Source: Pseudomonadota bacterium (GTDB lineage Bacteria; Pseudomonadota; Gammaproteobacteria; Steroidobacterales; Woeseiaceae). From it: DNA of 59,997 nucleotides. Under the pieces are notes generated by a model. It worked only from the letters and a program-made list of their open reading frames with translations, made no database searches and was not told where the DNA came from. The stretch lies in the NCBI GenBank assembly GCA_022574185.1, contig JACZSM010000009.1:1-59997 (forward strand), in the 5' to 3' direction. Within the stretch, counting starts at the first letter, position 1. Each line of letters begins with the position of its first letter. The position numbers were made by a program, and so were the translations under genes. This document shows positions 43,072 through 52,073 of this stretch, piece by piece.

Positions 43072-43281
43072 ACTGTTTAAATCGCTAATGTATACTCAGT
43101 AACTGCGACTATAGATTGCTCATCGCTTCGCCTCCGTGAGGCAGATCACAGCTTGATTTAGAAACATTCGAATCACTCAACTAATCGCAAAAAATCAGAC
43201 ACAGTACCGGTATAGAATGGTCGTGTTGCTAATACGAATCAGCGATGTTGTTCACAAGTGCCGCTGCGCCTCTTGCAATAA
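43072..43281. other. Gene-free spacer
   Basis: About 210 bases between the small gene pair and the terminator at 43282-43311. It contains a short GCCTC-CGT-GAGGC hairpin near 43129-43141 and a TATAGAAT element at 43213-43220 on the plus strand. A short plus-strand RNA ending at the bidirectional hairpin is possible but unproven. Confidence 0.35.
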
Positions 43282-43311
43282 TCAAAAACGCCGACCTGAC
43301 GTCGGCGTTTC
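43282..43311 (-). terminator. Intrinsic terminator
   Basis: AAACGCCGAC (43286-43295) pairs perfectly with GTCGGCGTTT (43301-43310) around a 5-base loop. Read on the minus strand the stem is followed by a T-run (from the AAAAA at 43284-43288). It ends the small gene at 43340-43615 and may also stop plus-strand transcripts. Confidence 0.85.
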
Positions 43312-43339
43312 GAAACATAATATTGAAGCTTAAGGAGAC

Positions 43340-43615
43340 TTATCCGGAATCGTCGCCGGAATCTGGCGTCCAGTTTCGTTTCACCTGTTCGGTCCAGTTG
43401 CGATATCCCTTCCATGTGTAAAGTGCCGGATCGATGCCGACCCGGCGACCACGTGGAGCCGGCGCCTTTGATATCCAATGCCGATATTGTTGCCAACCAT
43501 CCGCATCATTCGCGGCGGGCGCAGCAGCCGTCACTGGCTTGTCCGTTTCGCCGGCCGTCGAATCTACATCCGTACCATAGTCATCGGCCCATCTTAGGTT
43601 TTTGCTATCCGGCAT
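43340..43615 (-). CDS. Small hypothetical protein (91 residues)
   Basis: A 91-residue acidic, soluble protein starting MPDSKNLRWADDYGTDVDS. The C-terminal half is Trp- and Tyr-rich (GWQQYRHWISKAPAPRG, then LYTWKGYRNWTEQVKRNW). It has no signal peptide or membrane segment. I do not recognise a family. It has its own promoter at 43644-43671 and its own terminator at 43282-43311, so it is a single-gene transcript, which supports a real gene. The start is chosen at ATG 43615, 22 bases after the predicted transcript start; the longer frame from 43672 would begin upstream of it. Confidence 0.65.
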   Translation of the reverse strand: MPDSKNLRWADDYGTDVDSTAGETDKPVTAAAPAANDADGWQQYRHWISKAPAPRGRRVGIDPALYTWKGYRNWTEQVKRNWTPDSGDDSG

Positions 43616-43643
43616 TGACTCTGCCCAATCAGTTCTTTGAATA

Positions 43644-43671
43644 AATATTAAGTGTCCTACCGGTAAATTCA
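43644..43671 (-). promoter_or_regulatory. Sigma70 promoter of the small gene at 43340-43615
   Basis: On the minus strand: TTGAAT (43671-43666), a 16-base spacer and TAATAT (43649-43644). Both boxes are close to consensus. Transcription would start near 43637, about 22 bases before the ATG. Confidence 0.65.
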
Positions 43672-43823
43672 AAGGAACTGCATCACAATGCGGTGTGGTC
43701 TTTTCATTATGTTTTTCAATCGTTTATACGTAGATTTTACTTAATGAGCAGTTTGTCGCAGCCAAATTCGGTTTCGATTTAACAATAAACGCAAACCGCA
43801 GCCGGACACGCGAGATCAACAGA

Positions 43824-45176
43824 TCACGACACTCGATAGCATGGCCGATAGTTGTCTCCTGAAATTTTCATACGCTTTTGTGCAACGAACGCGGCGAGCA
43901 AGCCATCAAGTAAGGTCATAATATTTGCCGAACCATTAATATCGAACGGGCCGTGCCGTTCTATCTGTGCTGCAGTATCCTCGCGAATATTGCCCGAGAC
44001 GATTCCGCAGAACACGCGCCGCAGGTTTGCCGCAAGTTCATGCTTCGGCAGCTCTTCACGAATAACAAGTTTGCTCATGGCCTCGTGCGTCGCACTGAAA
44101 GGCTTCTGAAAGTCAGGCGGAATCACCAGGCGCCAATTGAAGTAGTAAGCATCGCCATTCTGCCTGCGAAATTCCTGCACGTCTTCGAATGTAGCCCGAA
44201 TTTTTCTCGCAACTTCGCGTGGATCGCCGATGATGATTGAATAACGTCTTTGCGCTTCATCGCCAAGCGTTGCACCAATGAACTGATCTATCTGCCTGAA
44301 GTACGGCTCGGCTGTCGCTGGCCCTGTCATAATCATCGGCATTGGCTGACTCTTGTTCTCGGGATGCAACAGGATCCCCAGCAAATAAAGGATCTCTTCG
44401 GTGGTCCCAACACCGCCTGGAAAAATCACGACGCCATGACCGACACGGACAAATGCCTCAAGGCGTTTTTCGATATCCGGCATGATGACGAGCGAATTGA
44501 CAATCGGATTAGGTGACTCTGCAGCAATGATGCCCGGCTCGGTGATCCCGATATAACGTGCATTACGAATGCGCTGCTTGGCATGGCTGATCGTCGCGCC
44601 TTTCATCGGTCCTTTCATGGCTCCGGGCCCACAACCCGTGCAGACATTCAGACCGCGCAAGCCCAGTTCGTAGCCGACTTGCTTGGTGTAATCGTACTCC
44701 TCCCGGTTGATCACATGGCCACCCCAGCACACGACCAGATCCACGCTTGCCGGCAACTTCAGGAGGCCCGCATTACGGACTATATGGAACACGGCATCCG
44801 TGATACCACTGTTCGATCCAAGGTCGAAACGACTGCTATTTTCAACTTCGTTGCGCGTGTAAACAATGTCGCGCAGTACAGCAAACAATAATTCTCGAAT
44901 GCCGCGAATCATCGTACCGTCAACAAATGCGTCACCGGGCGCTGCCTGCAGCGATATTTTTAGTCCCCGGTCATGTTGAATGAAGCCTATGCTGAAATCC
45001 TTGTAGCGCTCGAGCAGGGCGCGAGCGTCGTCCGATTGACTGCCCGAGTTCAGGACGGCCAGCATACAGCGGCGTAACAAGGTATACAGGCCGCCCTCGC
45101 CACTTGAACGAAGCTGATCGACTTCACGCTGCGAAAGTACTTCGAGGCTTCCTTCAGGCCAAACTTCGGCATCCAT
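43824..45176 (-). CDS. ppnN: Nucleotide 5'-monophosphate nucleosidase PpnN
   Basis: A 450-residue enzyme of the LOG family, homologous to E. coli PpnN (YgdH). It splits purine and pyrimidine monophosphates into base and ribose-5-phosphate and responds to (p)ppGpp in E. coli. The catalytic PGGVGTTEEI motif and nucleotide-binding CTGCGPGAMKGPMKGA are present. N- and C-terminal extensions typical of PpnN, not of the short LOG enzymes, are also present (VLSQREVDQL; IPPDFQKPF). It precedes the L,D-transpeptidase-like gene's 3' end by 20 bases on the same strand. Confidence 0.93.
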   Translation of the reverse strand: MDAEVWPEGSLEVLSQREVDQLRSSGEGGLYTLLRRCMLAVLNSGSQSDDARALLERYKDFSIGFIQHDRGLKISLQAAPGDAFVDGTMIRGIRELLFAVLRDIVYTRNEVENSSRFDLGSNSGITDAVFHIVRNAGLLKLPASVDLVVCWGGHVINREEYDYTKQVGYELGLRGLNVCTGCGPGAMKGPMKGATISHAKQRIRNARYIGITEPGIIAAESPNPIVNSLVIMPDIEKRLEAFVRVGHGVVIFPGGVGTTEEILYLLGILLHPENKSQPMPMIMTGPATAEPYFRQIDQFIGATLGDEAQRRYSIIIGDPREVARKIRATFEDVQEFRRQNGDAYYFNWRLVIPPDFQKPFSATHEAMSKLVIREELPKHELAANLRRVFCGIVSGNIREDTAAQIERHGPFDINGSANIMTLLDGLLAAFVAQKRMKISGDNYRPCYRVS

Positions 45177-45196
45177 AAATTCTGTATTGCCAGTGT

Positions 45197-45721
45197 TCAG
45201 GGCTGAATCTCGATCGGAGTGTTGTTAGCGGTCATCAGCCAGATATCAATCATGTCGGAATTCGACACTGCAATGCAGCCGTTGGTCCAATCCTGGGTGT
45301 GGTAGTACGCTTCAGATCGACTTGGAGAATTTGGCTGTCCATGAATCATGATGGCGCCGCCAGGATCGACGCCCTTGGCCCTGGCAGACCGGATATCGAG
45401 CACATTCGGATAGGACACGTGAATCGAAAGAAAGAACTCACTGTCTGGATTACGTGCGTCTAAAATATACTTCCCTTCCGGTGTCTTGAAGTCACCTTCT
45501 CGCTCCTTGTCGCCAATCGGTCTGATACCAAGTGCGATGTCAAAGGTGCGAAAAGCTACGCCATCTTTGATTAATTGTAATTTGCGCTCCGCCTTTTCGA
45601 TTAGCACCTTGTCGGCGACCGGAAATTCACCCGCGAAAGTTGTGCCTTGCCAAAGCAACACAAAATACAACGCAAGCAGACTTCGACACCGTAGTCTAGC
45701 CATTCGCCGTCGCCGCAACAT
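45197..45721 (-). CDS. YkuD-fold L,D-transpeptidase family protein (YafK-like)
   Basis: A 174-residue exported protein with an N-terminal signal segment (LLALYFVLLWQGTTFAG). The YkuD catalytic region has IMIHGQPN and TNGCIAVSNSDM, where the Cys is the nucleophile. GDFKTPEGKYILDARNPDS is typical of the YafK/ErfK-like branch. In E. coli YafK (DpaA) cuts the bond between Braun lipoprotein and peptidoglycan; other family members make cross-links. Which activity applies here is not decided by sequence. It is upstream of ppnN in the same direction. Confidence 0.85.
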   Translation of the reverse strand: MLRRRRMARLRCRSLLALYFVLLWQGTTFAGEFPVADKVLIEKAERKLQLIKDGVAFRTFDIALGIRPIGDKEREGDFKTPEGKYILDARNPDSEFFLSIHVSYPNVLDIRSARAKGVDPGGAIMIHGQPNSPSRSEAYYHTQDWTNGCIAVSNSDMIDIWLMTANNTPIEIQP

Positions 45722-45779
45722 TTAAAACCGCCCCTTACACCTTAGGACCACAGACTAGCAAACCTCATGCGTTCTGGCA

Positions 45780-46172
45780 TCACAGGTTCCTGCCGACGAT
45801 CCAGCCGATGGCGAAGCCGATGCCGCCGGCAACCGTGGTGTAGATCGGCAGGTAGCGAAATAGCTGGCCCGGAGTCGCCGTATCGCCGAACATGTCATTG
45901 AGATTCACCGAGTACGCATAGTGCAGGTAAATCGACAGGCCCACTGCTGGGATCGAGAAGCCGATCGTGCCAAGCACGAGCCGCCAGCCCGATCCTGTCC
46001 AGCTCCCCTGCCCGCGCCACAATGTAAACGACGCGAGCAGCAGGGCGATCGCGGGCGGCAGGAGATTGCGCATTACATAGGCGCCACCACCTTGAACCTC
46101 ATTAAAGAACAATGCCGCGGCGCCGATCAGTAGCACGAAAGGCAGTATACGAATCGCAATTAGACTGGCCAA
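45780..46172 (-). CDS. Hypothetical four-helix membrane protein
   Basis: A 130-residue protein with four hydrophobic segments, at about residues 7-25, 35-50, 62-83 and 107-127. The last ends in GGIGFAIGWIVGRNL. I recognise no domain. It begins 10 bases after the stop of the lytic transglycosylase gene, so the two are probably co-transcribed. A role near the cell envelope is suggested only by this neighbour. Confidence 0.65.
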   Translation of the reverse strand: MASLIAIRILPFVLLIGAAALFFNEVQGGGAYVMRNLLPPAIALLLASFTLWRGQGSWTGSGWRLVLGTIGFSIPAVGLSIYLHYAYSVNLNDMFGDTATPGQLFRYLPIYTTVAGGIGFAIGWIVGRNL

Positions 46173-46181
46173 ACCGGACCT

Positions 46182-48104
46182 CTAGGGACGACTACCGGAA
46201 GCCAATACCGGAAAGTGAACGACGATGCCCGGCCTGACATTGTGCAGATCGAGCTCGGGATTGTATTGGCGGAACAGCCACACGGGCACATCGTATTTTC
46301 TGAGCGAGAGAATCCAGATCGACTCACCCGAGCGGATGACGTGCTGCGTTACTCCCGTGATTATGTTCTTGCGAAAAAAGCCATCTTGTTGTGCCGCATG
46401 ATAAGCGATCCTGCGATCCTCGAAAGTTTTTGCATCGACCGAGGCAAGTTCGAGTCGAATTCGTTTCCCGACCACGACCGGTGTTCGAAATGCAAGCCCA
46501 TTGATATCGCGAAGACGCTGCGTGCGAATCCCCAGCCAATCAGCATAATGACCGAGGGTCTCAAGCGGGTGGACCTCAATCGTAGTGTCGGGCGCAATAC
46601 TGTAATCGCTCGGATCCGACAACAATGCCGTCTGAATTGTGCCAAGCAGACTTGCGACCAGATCGCCGGCCATTATTGATGACGTGAATTCGTCAAAGGC
46701 CGAACTCTCCCCAACGGCCGAAGTGGCGCTAGCAACAATTGGTGGTTCGATTGGAGCCGGTTGTGTCGACCCCTTGACCTGATTGCCTGGCGCGGGTCCG
46801 GCCGCTGGCAGGCGCAGCTTCTGTCCGGCACGAATTCGGTGTGAACTGCCAAGGTTGTTCAACGCAACCAGTGTTGATACACGCGTATCGTATGCCCTGG
46901 CAATTTCCGACAATGTGTCGCCGCGTGCGATCGTGTGAAACATGTCGGGCAGCTGTTTTGGCTGCCACCTGTCCGCGGGCACCTTGGCCATAAAATCTGC
47001 AATCGGCCCATCGAGCAAATTCGATGGCAAGCGAATGCGAAAGCCCTTGGGCAAGTGCTTGCTACCTTGCCAGACCGTCGCCTGCAAGGCCGGATTGTGG
47101 ATCGCCAACTGCGCAGGCGTAACGCCGAGTGCATTGGTCAGATCGATAACCGGAATATACGCCTGCAGTGTTACGTTGGCGAAATCAATCGGCTGATCAA
47201 CGACAATGTCTGGAAAGTATTGCTCGACATTTTGATCAACCTGTTTCGCGGCCAGAAATGCAACGTAGAAATTTCGCGACGCAAAACCAAATGTTCTGCC
47301 GTTGTAATTTCTGATGATGTCCGCGTATGCCGTATCACCATGCTTGCGCATCGCGCGACGAACGCCAGCGAGGCCGTGATTATACGCCGTGATCGCCATA
47401 GGCCAGTTACGCGTGATCGAGTAATTGTAGGCGAGCAACTTGCCGGCAGCCTGTGTTGCCACAAACGGATCATTGCGCTCGTCGAGCACATGATCAATAC
47501 GCATGTATCGTCGACCCGTACTGCGGGTGAATTGCCAGATGCCCGAGGCGCCGACATGTGATCGAGCATGCGGATTATAAGACGACTCGACGTGCGGTAA
47601 TGCGGCGAGCTCGATCGGCACGCCAAGATCGAGAAATTCTTTCTCTATATAGTCACGCCAGCGACCGGCACGAATCAGCCCTTGTTGAAAGCGATCTTCG
47701 AGCCCTTGTTGATAACGGACGCGCCGCGTCGCTGCGCTTAAAGTCTGGTTGCTGACGCCCGGCGGCCATAGTGCCAGCACCTTTAATTCGTTGGCATCAA
47801 GATTATCGCGCTTACCGCTCGCAAGGCTTCTGAGTACGTTGCGCAATTGCTCGCGCTTTTTTTTGACAATGCGCTGCCGAGCTCTACGATCAAGACCGGC
47901 CGGAAAGTCGATGCGCTCGTACACGATTTCGAGGTGTCTATCGTCATGCAATACACCCTGATCGGAACTGTAGCGAGTAAAAATATTCACCCAGAAGGCA
48001 ACATCAGGTTGCAATTCGGTTGGAATCGGAAACGTCTCATCGGCGTGGGCAACCCCCAGCGCGAACAGGGCGAGGAGGAACAAAATCCTGTTTTTACTTG
48101 TCAT
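46182..48104 (-). CDS. mltD: LysM lytic murein transglycosylase MltD-like
   Basis: About 640 residues with signal peptide MTSKNRILFLLALFALGVAHA. The SLT domain near residues 165-290 has the catalytic Glu in LPHVESSYNPHARSHVGASG, with IWQFTRSTGR and ITAYNHGLAGV. Three LysM repeats follow: HTIARGDTLSEIARAYDTRV near 405, a middle one near 525, and RSGESIWILSLRKYDVPVW near 605. It cleaves glycan strands of peptidoglycan, leaving anhydro-muropeptides, which AmpD (11.9 kb) would recycle. The start at 48104 gives a normal signal peptide; an ATG at 48125 adds 7 residues. No lipobox is visible, unlike E. coli MltD. Confidence 0.9.
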   Translation of the reverse strand: MTSKNRILFLLALFALGVAHADETFPIPTELQPDVAFWVNIFTRYSSDQGVLHDDRHLEIVYERIDFPAGLDRRARQRIVKKKREQLRNVLRSLASGKRDNLDANELKVLALWPPGVSNQTLSAATRRVRYQQGLEDRFQQGLIRAGRWRDYIEKEFLDLGVPIELAALPHVESSYNPHARSHVGASGIWQFTRSTGRRYMRIDHVLDERNDPFVATQAAGKLLAYNYSITRNWPMAITAYNHGLAGVRRAMRKHGDTAYADIIRNYNGRTFGFASRNFYVAFLAAKQVDQNVEQYFPDIVVDQPIDFANVTLQAYIPVIDLTNALGVTPAQLAIHNPALQATVWQGSKHLPKGFRIRLPSNLLDGPIADFMAKVPADRWQPKQLPDMFHTIARGDTLSEIARAYDTRVSTLVALNNLGSSHRIRAGQKLRLPAAGPAPGNQVKGSTQPAPIEPPIVASATSAVGESSAFDEFTSSIMAGDLVASLLGTIQTALLSDPSDYSIAPDTTIEVHPLETLGHYADWLGIRTQRLRDINGLAFRTPVVVGKRIRLELASVDAKTFEDRRIAYHAAQQDGFFRKNIITGVTQHVIRSGESIWILSLRKYDVPVWLFRQYNPELDLHNVRPGIVVHFPVLASGSRP

Positions 48105-48279
48105 ATAGATTAATTCAAGTTTCAATCGTAAATTCTTGATTAGTTCACAGAAAAATATGCTTTATTCAGCTAATTTTGGCAATATTAATGAGCCTCGCCG
48201 GTCGCCGCAATGCCCAGTGCGGCCGGGAAACGAGGCCCGCGAGCCAATGACCGAATTGTACCGACATTTAGGAGACTCA

Positions 48280-49545
48280 GTGACTCATTGCCTGATCGCA
48301 ATCTTGTTGCTGTCATTGGCCGGCTCGCTGCTGGCAGACAGTGCGGCTATCGATCCCGGCGATCAGCACACTGGTATTCGCAATGATACGACCGGTGATG
48401 CTGTTTCGCCTTCCGACCAGACTGTAGCAGCGGGCTCTGCGACGTACGCTCCAATCCAGGGCCAGGAAACCGAAATACCGCTTGCCAATGCCGTCGCCGC
48501 TGCGGCTGGCCTTGCGGAGCCACTCGATCTCCTCGGCACCAAAGTCCTGCCCGGTACATCGCAGCGATTGTCCTGGTCTGCCACAGAACTATTCGAAGGC
48601 GTACCGGTTTCGACTCCCGTACTTGTCGTCAATGGCTCGATGCCCGGACCGACTCTTTGTCTGACTGCGGCTGTACACGGCGATGAGCTAAACGGAATCG
48701 AAATAGTCCGGCGCGTCATGTACGGCCTCACACCGACAAAAGTCTCAGGTGCTGTAATCGGCGTCCCGATTGTTAATGTGCAAGGGTTTCGACGTGGTTC
48801 GCGCTATCTGCCCGATCGTCGCGATCTGAATCGGTATTTTCCTGGCAATCCGCATGGCAGTGCAGCCGCGCGTATCGCGCACTCTTTCTTCACCAATGTT
48901 ATCGCGAAATGCGATGCACTGGTTGACGTGCATACAGGTTCATTCGAACGAACTAACCTGCCACAGATCCGTGCTGATTTGCGCAATCCCGATGCCGTGA
49001 CATTGACTGCAGGGTTCGGCTCTATGGTAATCTTGCATAGTACGCCGACAGCCGGAACATTACGCTACGCGGCAACACAGGCTGGCATACCGTCCGTTAC
49101 TCTTGAGGCCGGCGGTCCGTCGCAACTCGAGCTCAACGAAGTCAAGGTCGGCGTGAAAGGCATCCAGACGCTGATCAATACGCTTGGAATGGTCAAGAAG
49201 ATTCGCCTTTGGGGCGATCCTGAACCCGTGTACTACCGTTCGTCGTGGGTTCGCGCAAATAACGGCGGCATCCTGCTTGCCGATGTGAGTCTCGGCAGTA
49301 CTGTGCGCAAAGGCGACTTGCTTGGAACCATCACAGATCCGATGAGCAATGCAAGATCCGAGCTGCGTTCTCCCTACTCGGGTCGCATCATTGGCATGGC
49401 GCGCAACCAGGTCGTAATGCCTGGATTTGCCGCATTTCACGTCGGCATTCAGACCGACGAGCCGCCAATCGACGTAGCTGATGACGGCACTCTGAGCAAA
49501 GAATCCGGTGACAGTGACGACTACATTGACGGCATGTCTGAATAA
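48280..49545 (+). CDS. Exported AstE/AspA-like zinc metallohydrolase
   Basis: A 421-residue protein of the succinylglutamate desuccinylase/aspartoacylase (M14) family. The zinc ligands are His and Glu in AAVHGDELNGIEIVRR and His in LVDVHTGSFE. The substrate-binding RRDLNRYFPG is present, and a beta-barrel-like C-terminal domain ends it. A signal peptide (MTHCLIAILLLSLAGSLLA) shows periplasmic location, which is unusual for this mostly cytoplasmic family. The start is GTG 48280 with AGGAG 5 bases upstream; open upstream codons to 48136 include an ATG at 48247, but that start weakens the signal peptide. The substrate is unknown; amide-linked amino acids or small peptides are possible. Confidence 0.85.
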   Translation: MTHCLIAILLLSLAGSLLADSAAIDPGDQHTGIRNDTTGDAVSPSDQTVAAGSATYAPIQGQETEIPLANAVAAAAGLAEPLDLLGTKVLPGTSQRLSWSATELFEGVPVSTPVLVVNGSMPGPTLCLTAAVHGDELNGIEIVRRVMYGLTPTKVSGAVIGVPIVNVQGFRRGSRYLPDRRDLNRYFPGNPHGSAAARIAHSFFTNVIAKCDALVDVHTGSFERTNLPQIRADLRNPDAVTLTAGFGSMVILHSTPTAGTLRYAATQAGIPSVTLEAGGPSQLELNEVKVGVKGIQTLINTLGMVKKIRLWGDPEPVYYRSSWVRANNGGILLADVSLGSTVRKGDLLGTITDPMSNARSELRSPYSGRIIGMARNQVVMPGFAAFHVGIQTDEPPIDVADDGTLSKESGDSDDYIDGMSE

Positions 49546-49603
49546 ATTCCCGTCAGCAGGCAACAATTTGCTGGACTCGCGTCGTTGCTGTTCATAAGCT
49601 CCG

Positions 49604-50548
49604 GTGGCGATGGCCACCGACCGTAAACCACTGTATTACTTCTGGGCACCGAAGTACTGGCCGAGCTGGCTTGGACTCGCCTTGTTGCGCATCATTTGCC
49701 TGCTGCCGCACTCAGTGTCGATGAGCATCGGCAAAAACTTCGGCCGCCTGGCACATCGAATCGCTATCAAGCGCCGGGCGATAGTGCTTCGCAATATTGA
49801 GTTGTGCTTTCCCGAAATGGCATCGCAGGAACGCGTGGCTCTGGTGCGACGACATTTTGAAGCGCTTGGAATGTCGGTAATCGAAATGGGACTCGGTCGC
49901 TGGGCATCCGATGAAAAGCTTATTGCAATGACAACGTTGTCGGGGCTCGAGCATCTGCAGGCTGCACTCGACACCGGCAAAGGCATCATCTTGCTCAGCG
50001 CCCATTTCACGACGCTGGAAATCAGTGGCCGGGTCCTGAGCGTCAACTGCCCGCCGTTCGATGCCGTTTATCGCAAAAACCGCAGCGAATTTTCAACGGA
50101 AGTATTACGCACAGGCCGTGAGCGCTCGGCCGCATCAACGATCGAGAAAAGAGACATCAAGGCTATGATCAGAAGTCTCCGCAAAGGTCGGCCAGTCTGG
50201 TACGCACCGGATCAGAGTTTCAGCCGCAAGGGCTCGGAGGTGATTCCATTCTTCGGCGTTCCCTCAATGCACACGACAGCGACGTCAACGCTCGCCCGCC
50301 TTGGAAAGGCGGTCACGTTGCCGTATTTCCCGCGTCGACTGCCCAACGGGCATTACGAATTGACAATCCTGCCGCCGTTGCCAGATTTTCCCAGCGACGA
50401 TCCTGTTGCCGACACCAAGAAGTACGTGCAGGTACTCGAAGACTATATCCGCACTTGCCCCGAACAATATCTGTGGGTGCACAGAAAATTTAAAGATCTG
50501 CCGGATGGCTATCCCGATTACTACGCTGACCTCGACACATCGAAATAG
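49604..50548 (+). CDS. lpxL: Lipid A biosynthesis lauroyl/myristoyl acyltransferase
   Basis: A 314-residue membrane-associated acyltransferase of the LpxL/HtrB family. It adds a secondary acyl chain to Kdo-lipid A on the inner membrane. One hydrophobic helix near residues 20-40 anchors it. The catalytic HX4E motif is in LLSAHFTTLEISG, and FDAVYRKN, YAPDQSFSRKGSEVIPFFG and YLWVHRKFK are typical. The start is GTG 49604 or ATG 49610. Its 3' end overlaps kdkA by 28 bases in convergent orientation, pairing two lipopolysaccharide-core genes. Confidence 0.92.
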   Translation: MAMATDRKPLYYFWAPKYWPSWLGLALLRIICLLPHSVSMSIGKNFGRLAHRIAIKRRAIVLRNIELCFPEMASQERVALVRRHFEALGMSVIEMGLGRWASDEKLIAMTTLSGLEHLQAALDTGKGIILLSAHFTTLEISGRVLSVNCPPFDAVYRKNRSEFSTEVLRTGRERSAASTIEKRDIKAMIRSLRKGRPVWYAPDQSFSRKGSEVIPFFGVPSMHTTATSTLARLGKAVTLPYFPRRLPNGHYELTILPPLPDFPSDDPVADTKKYVQVLEDYIRTCPEQYLWVHRKFKDLPDGYPDYYADLDTSK

Positions 50549-51252
50549 CCCTCGAGAAACTGCTCCCAGTTCTCCCGCGTATAATGAATATTCGGGTCGA
50601 TTGATTTGATTTTTTCCAGCGAGCGATGCAGCCTGCTGAGCGTTTTCTGTTGCCAAGGTCCAGGCGCAAGCAAGCGGCCGCGATCGAGATCAAGCATCCA
50701 GAGCTTACCCTCAGCATCGATCTGCAGGTTATGGGCGTTCATGTCGGCATGGTAAACACCATCAGCATGAAACTTTGCAATAGCGGTACCAATGGACTGC
50801 CAGAATTCAGCACCTAATGAACGTTTGCCAATATGCACTGACAGTGGCTGCACGCCCGGGATTCGTACCGTAATGAGATCCGCCGTATAGAAGGGCCCAA
50901 TTCTGCGATATCGTGCCGCCGCCGGGCGCGGCACGCATAAACCGCTCTCTGCCATTTTTGCCAGCATGCGCCATTCGATAAACGGCCGGGAATTCCCCTC
51001 GCCCGTCCATACGTACGTATCGTGAATCAACTTGCCTATCAGACCGCCGCGCACATAATGCCGCAGCACAAACTGCTGGGGAACGTGGCCCACAAACATT
51101 GTATTGCCGCGTCCGGCCGACCCTAATGAGCCAGTCACTGGCTCAGCATACGCCCAGCCGCCCGCGACAAAGTGTTGCTCGTTTATCTCACTGATAATGG
51201 ACCTGTCGTAAAGAATGGCTCCGGTGTTTGTTTTTTCGACAGTTTCGGTCAA
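50521..51252 (-). CDS. kdkA: 3-deoxy-D-manno-octulosonic acid kinase
   Basis: A 243-residue kinase that phosphorylates the Kdo residue of the lipopolysaccharide inner core. The protein-kinase-like catalytic loop YHADMNAHNLQID and metal site WMLDLDRGRLL match KdkA/WaaP-type enzymes, and QQFVLRHYVRGGL holds the ATP-binding Lys-type region. Start is TTG with AAAAGGA 8 bases upstream. It is found in organisms with a single, phosphorylated Kdo, such as Haemophilus and many gammaproteobacteria. The A/T-rich gap upstream must contain its promoter. Confidence 0.92.
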   Translation of the reverse strand: MTETVEKTNTGAILYDRSIISEINEQHFVAGGWAYAEPVTGSLGSAGRGNTMFVGHVPQQFVLRHYVRGGLIGKLIHDTYVWTGEGNSRPFIEWRMLAKMAESGLCVPRPAAARYRRIGPFYTADLITVRIPGVQPLSVHIGKRSLGAEFWQSIGTAIAKFHADGVYHADMNAHNLQIDAEGKLWMLDLDRGRLLAPGPWQQKTLSRLHRSLEKIKSIDPNIHYTRENWEQFLEGYFDVSRSA

Positions 51253-51805
51253 CGGTTTGTCCTTTTGCTGGCGGCGCCGAGTTTAACACCTTGGTCGTCA
51301 GCGCTCTTCTATCAGTTTCAAAATTTCGTCCATTTAGCGTTTTTTTGGGCTTTTTTAGAGTAGTTATAGCTATTTTGACAGATTTTAGAGACTTTTCTGA
51401 CTGAAATTCAACGCCAATTTGATCTTGACTCGGGTTATTCCAATTTCGGATAAATTATAGATTTTCGGAATATTTTCGAAGATTTTAAAGTCGCTTTTGC
51501 CGACGTTCTCATTATATCGAGCAACTCCTCCCCGTGCGAAGGTTATTTAGCTGAACTGGCAAGGATCTGATCGGACGCTGACCGGAAAAGTTGAGCATTT
51601 TCGACGATTATCGGTCTATTTAGCATCTTTCGAAGTCATTATCGCCGAAGTATCGACAGTAAGCAGATTTCGAGCTTCGTTATAGAATTATTGCAGAGTT
51701 TTGATCTATCGGCGATTTTAAGAGATTTTAAAGATATTTAAGAGCGCGTTTCTCGATTTACGTCTCTGGTGCTCAGCAGGCTGTGCCTGAGCAGGCGCAG
51801 GTAAG
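51253..51805. other. A/T-rich non-coding region with repeated motifs
   Basis: About 550 bases without a supported gene, much richer in A and T than its flanks. The motif GATTTTAAAG or a one-base variant occurs at 51381, 51481, 51714 and 51724. Related GATTTTCGGA/TATTTTCGAA motifs lie at 51460-51480. A 7-pair stem TGCTCAG/CTGAGCA lies at 51770-51793. It separates the zinc-finger gene from kdkA, so it should hold the kdkA promoter. Foreign or fast-evolving DNA is possible. Confidence 0.5.
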
Positions 51806-52063
51806 TCAATCGTCGCCGAGAAAGTATTGCGCCCCACAATAGGGGCACTTCGCCTCACCCGTCTCCTCGACCGGCAAGAACACCTTGGGATGTGAATTCC
51901 ACAGGTACATACCGGGCATCGGACACGACAGTGGTATGTCCGAATGGCGCACCCGGTAACGATGCTGCACATTGGCGGGAATAAGGTCCTGGTCGACGCT
52001 GCCTGCTCTGGATGCCACTGTGGGTCCCGGTATGCGATGTGTCCAGCCGCTGATTATAAGCAT
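51806..52063 (-). CDS. CHCC zinc-finger protein
   Basis: An up to 85-residue protein with a zf-CHCC domain (PF10276), related to the NDUFS6 subunit of complex I. The key segments are PLSCPMPGMYLWNSHP and GEAKCPYCGAQYF, giving Cys, His and two Cys as zinc ligands. The domain itself fills the last ~50 residues. The annotated ATG at 52063 gives an N-terminus longer than usual for the bacterial family (about 60-65 residues); a GTG at 52018 with GGGA upstream is a good alternative. Function in bacteria is unknown. It follows glnE on the same strand with a 10-base gap. Confidence 0.8.
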   Translation of the reverse strand: MLIISGWTHRIPGPTVASRAGSVDQDLIPANVQHRYRVRHSDIPLSCPMPGMYLWNSHPKVFLPVEETGEAKCPYCGAQYFLGDD

Positions 52064-52073
52064 TCAGCCAGGA

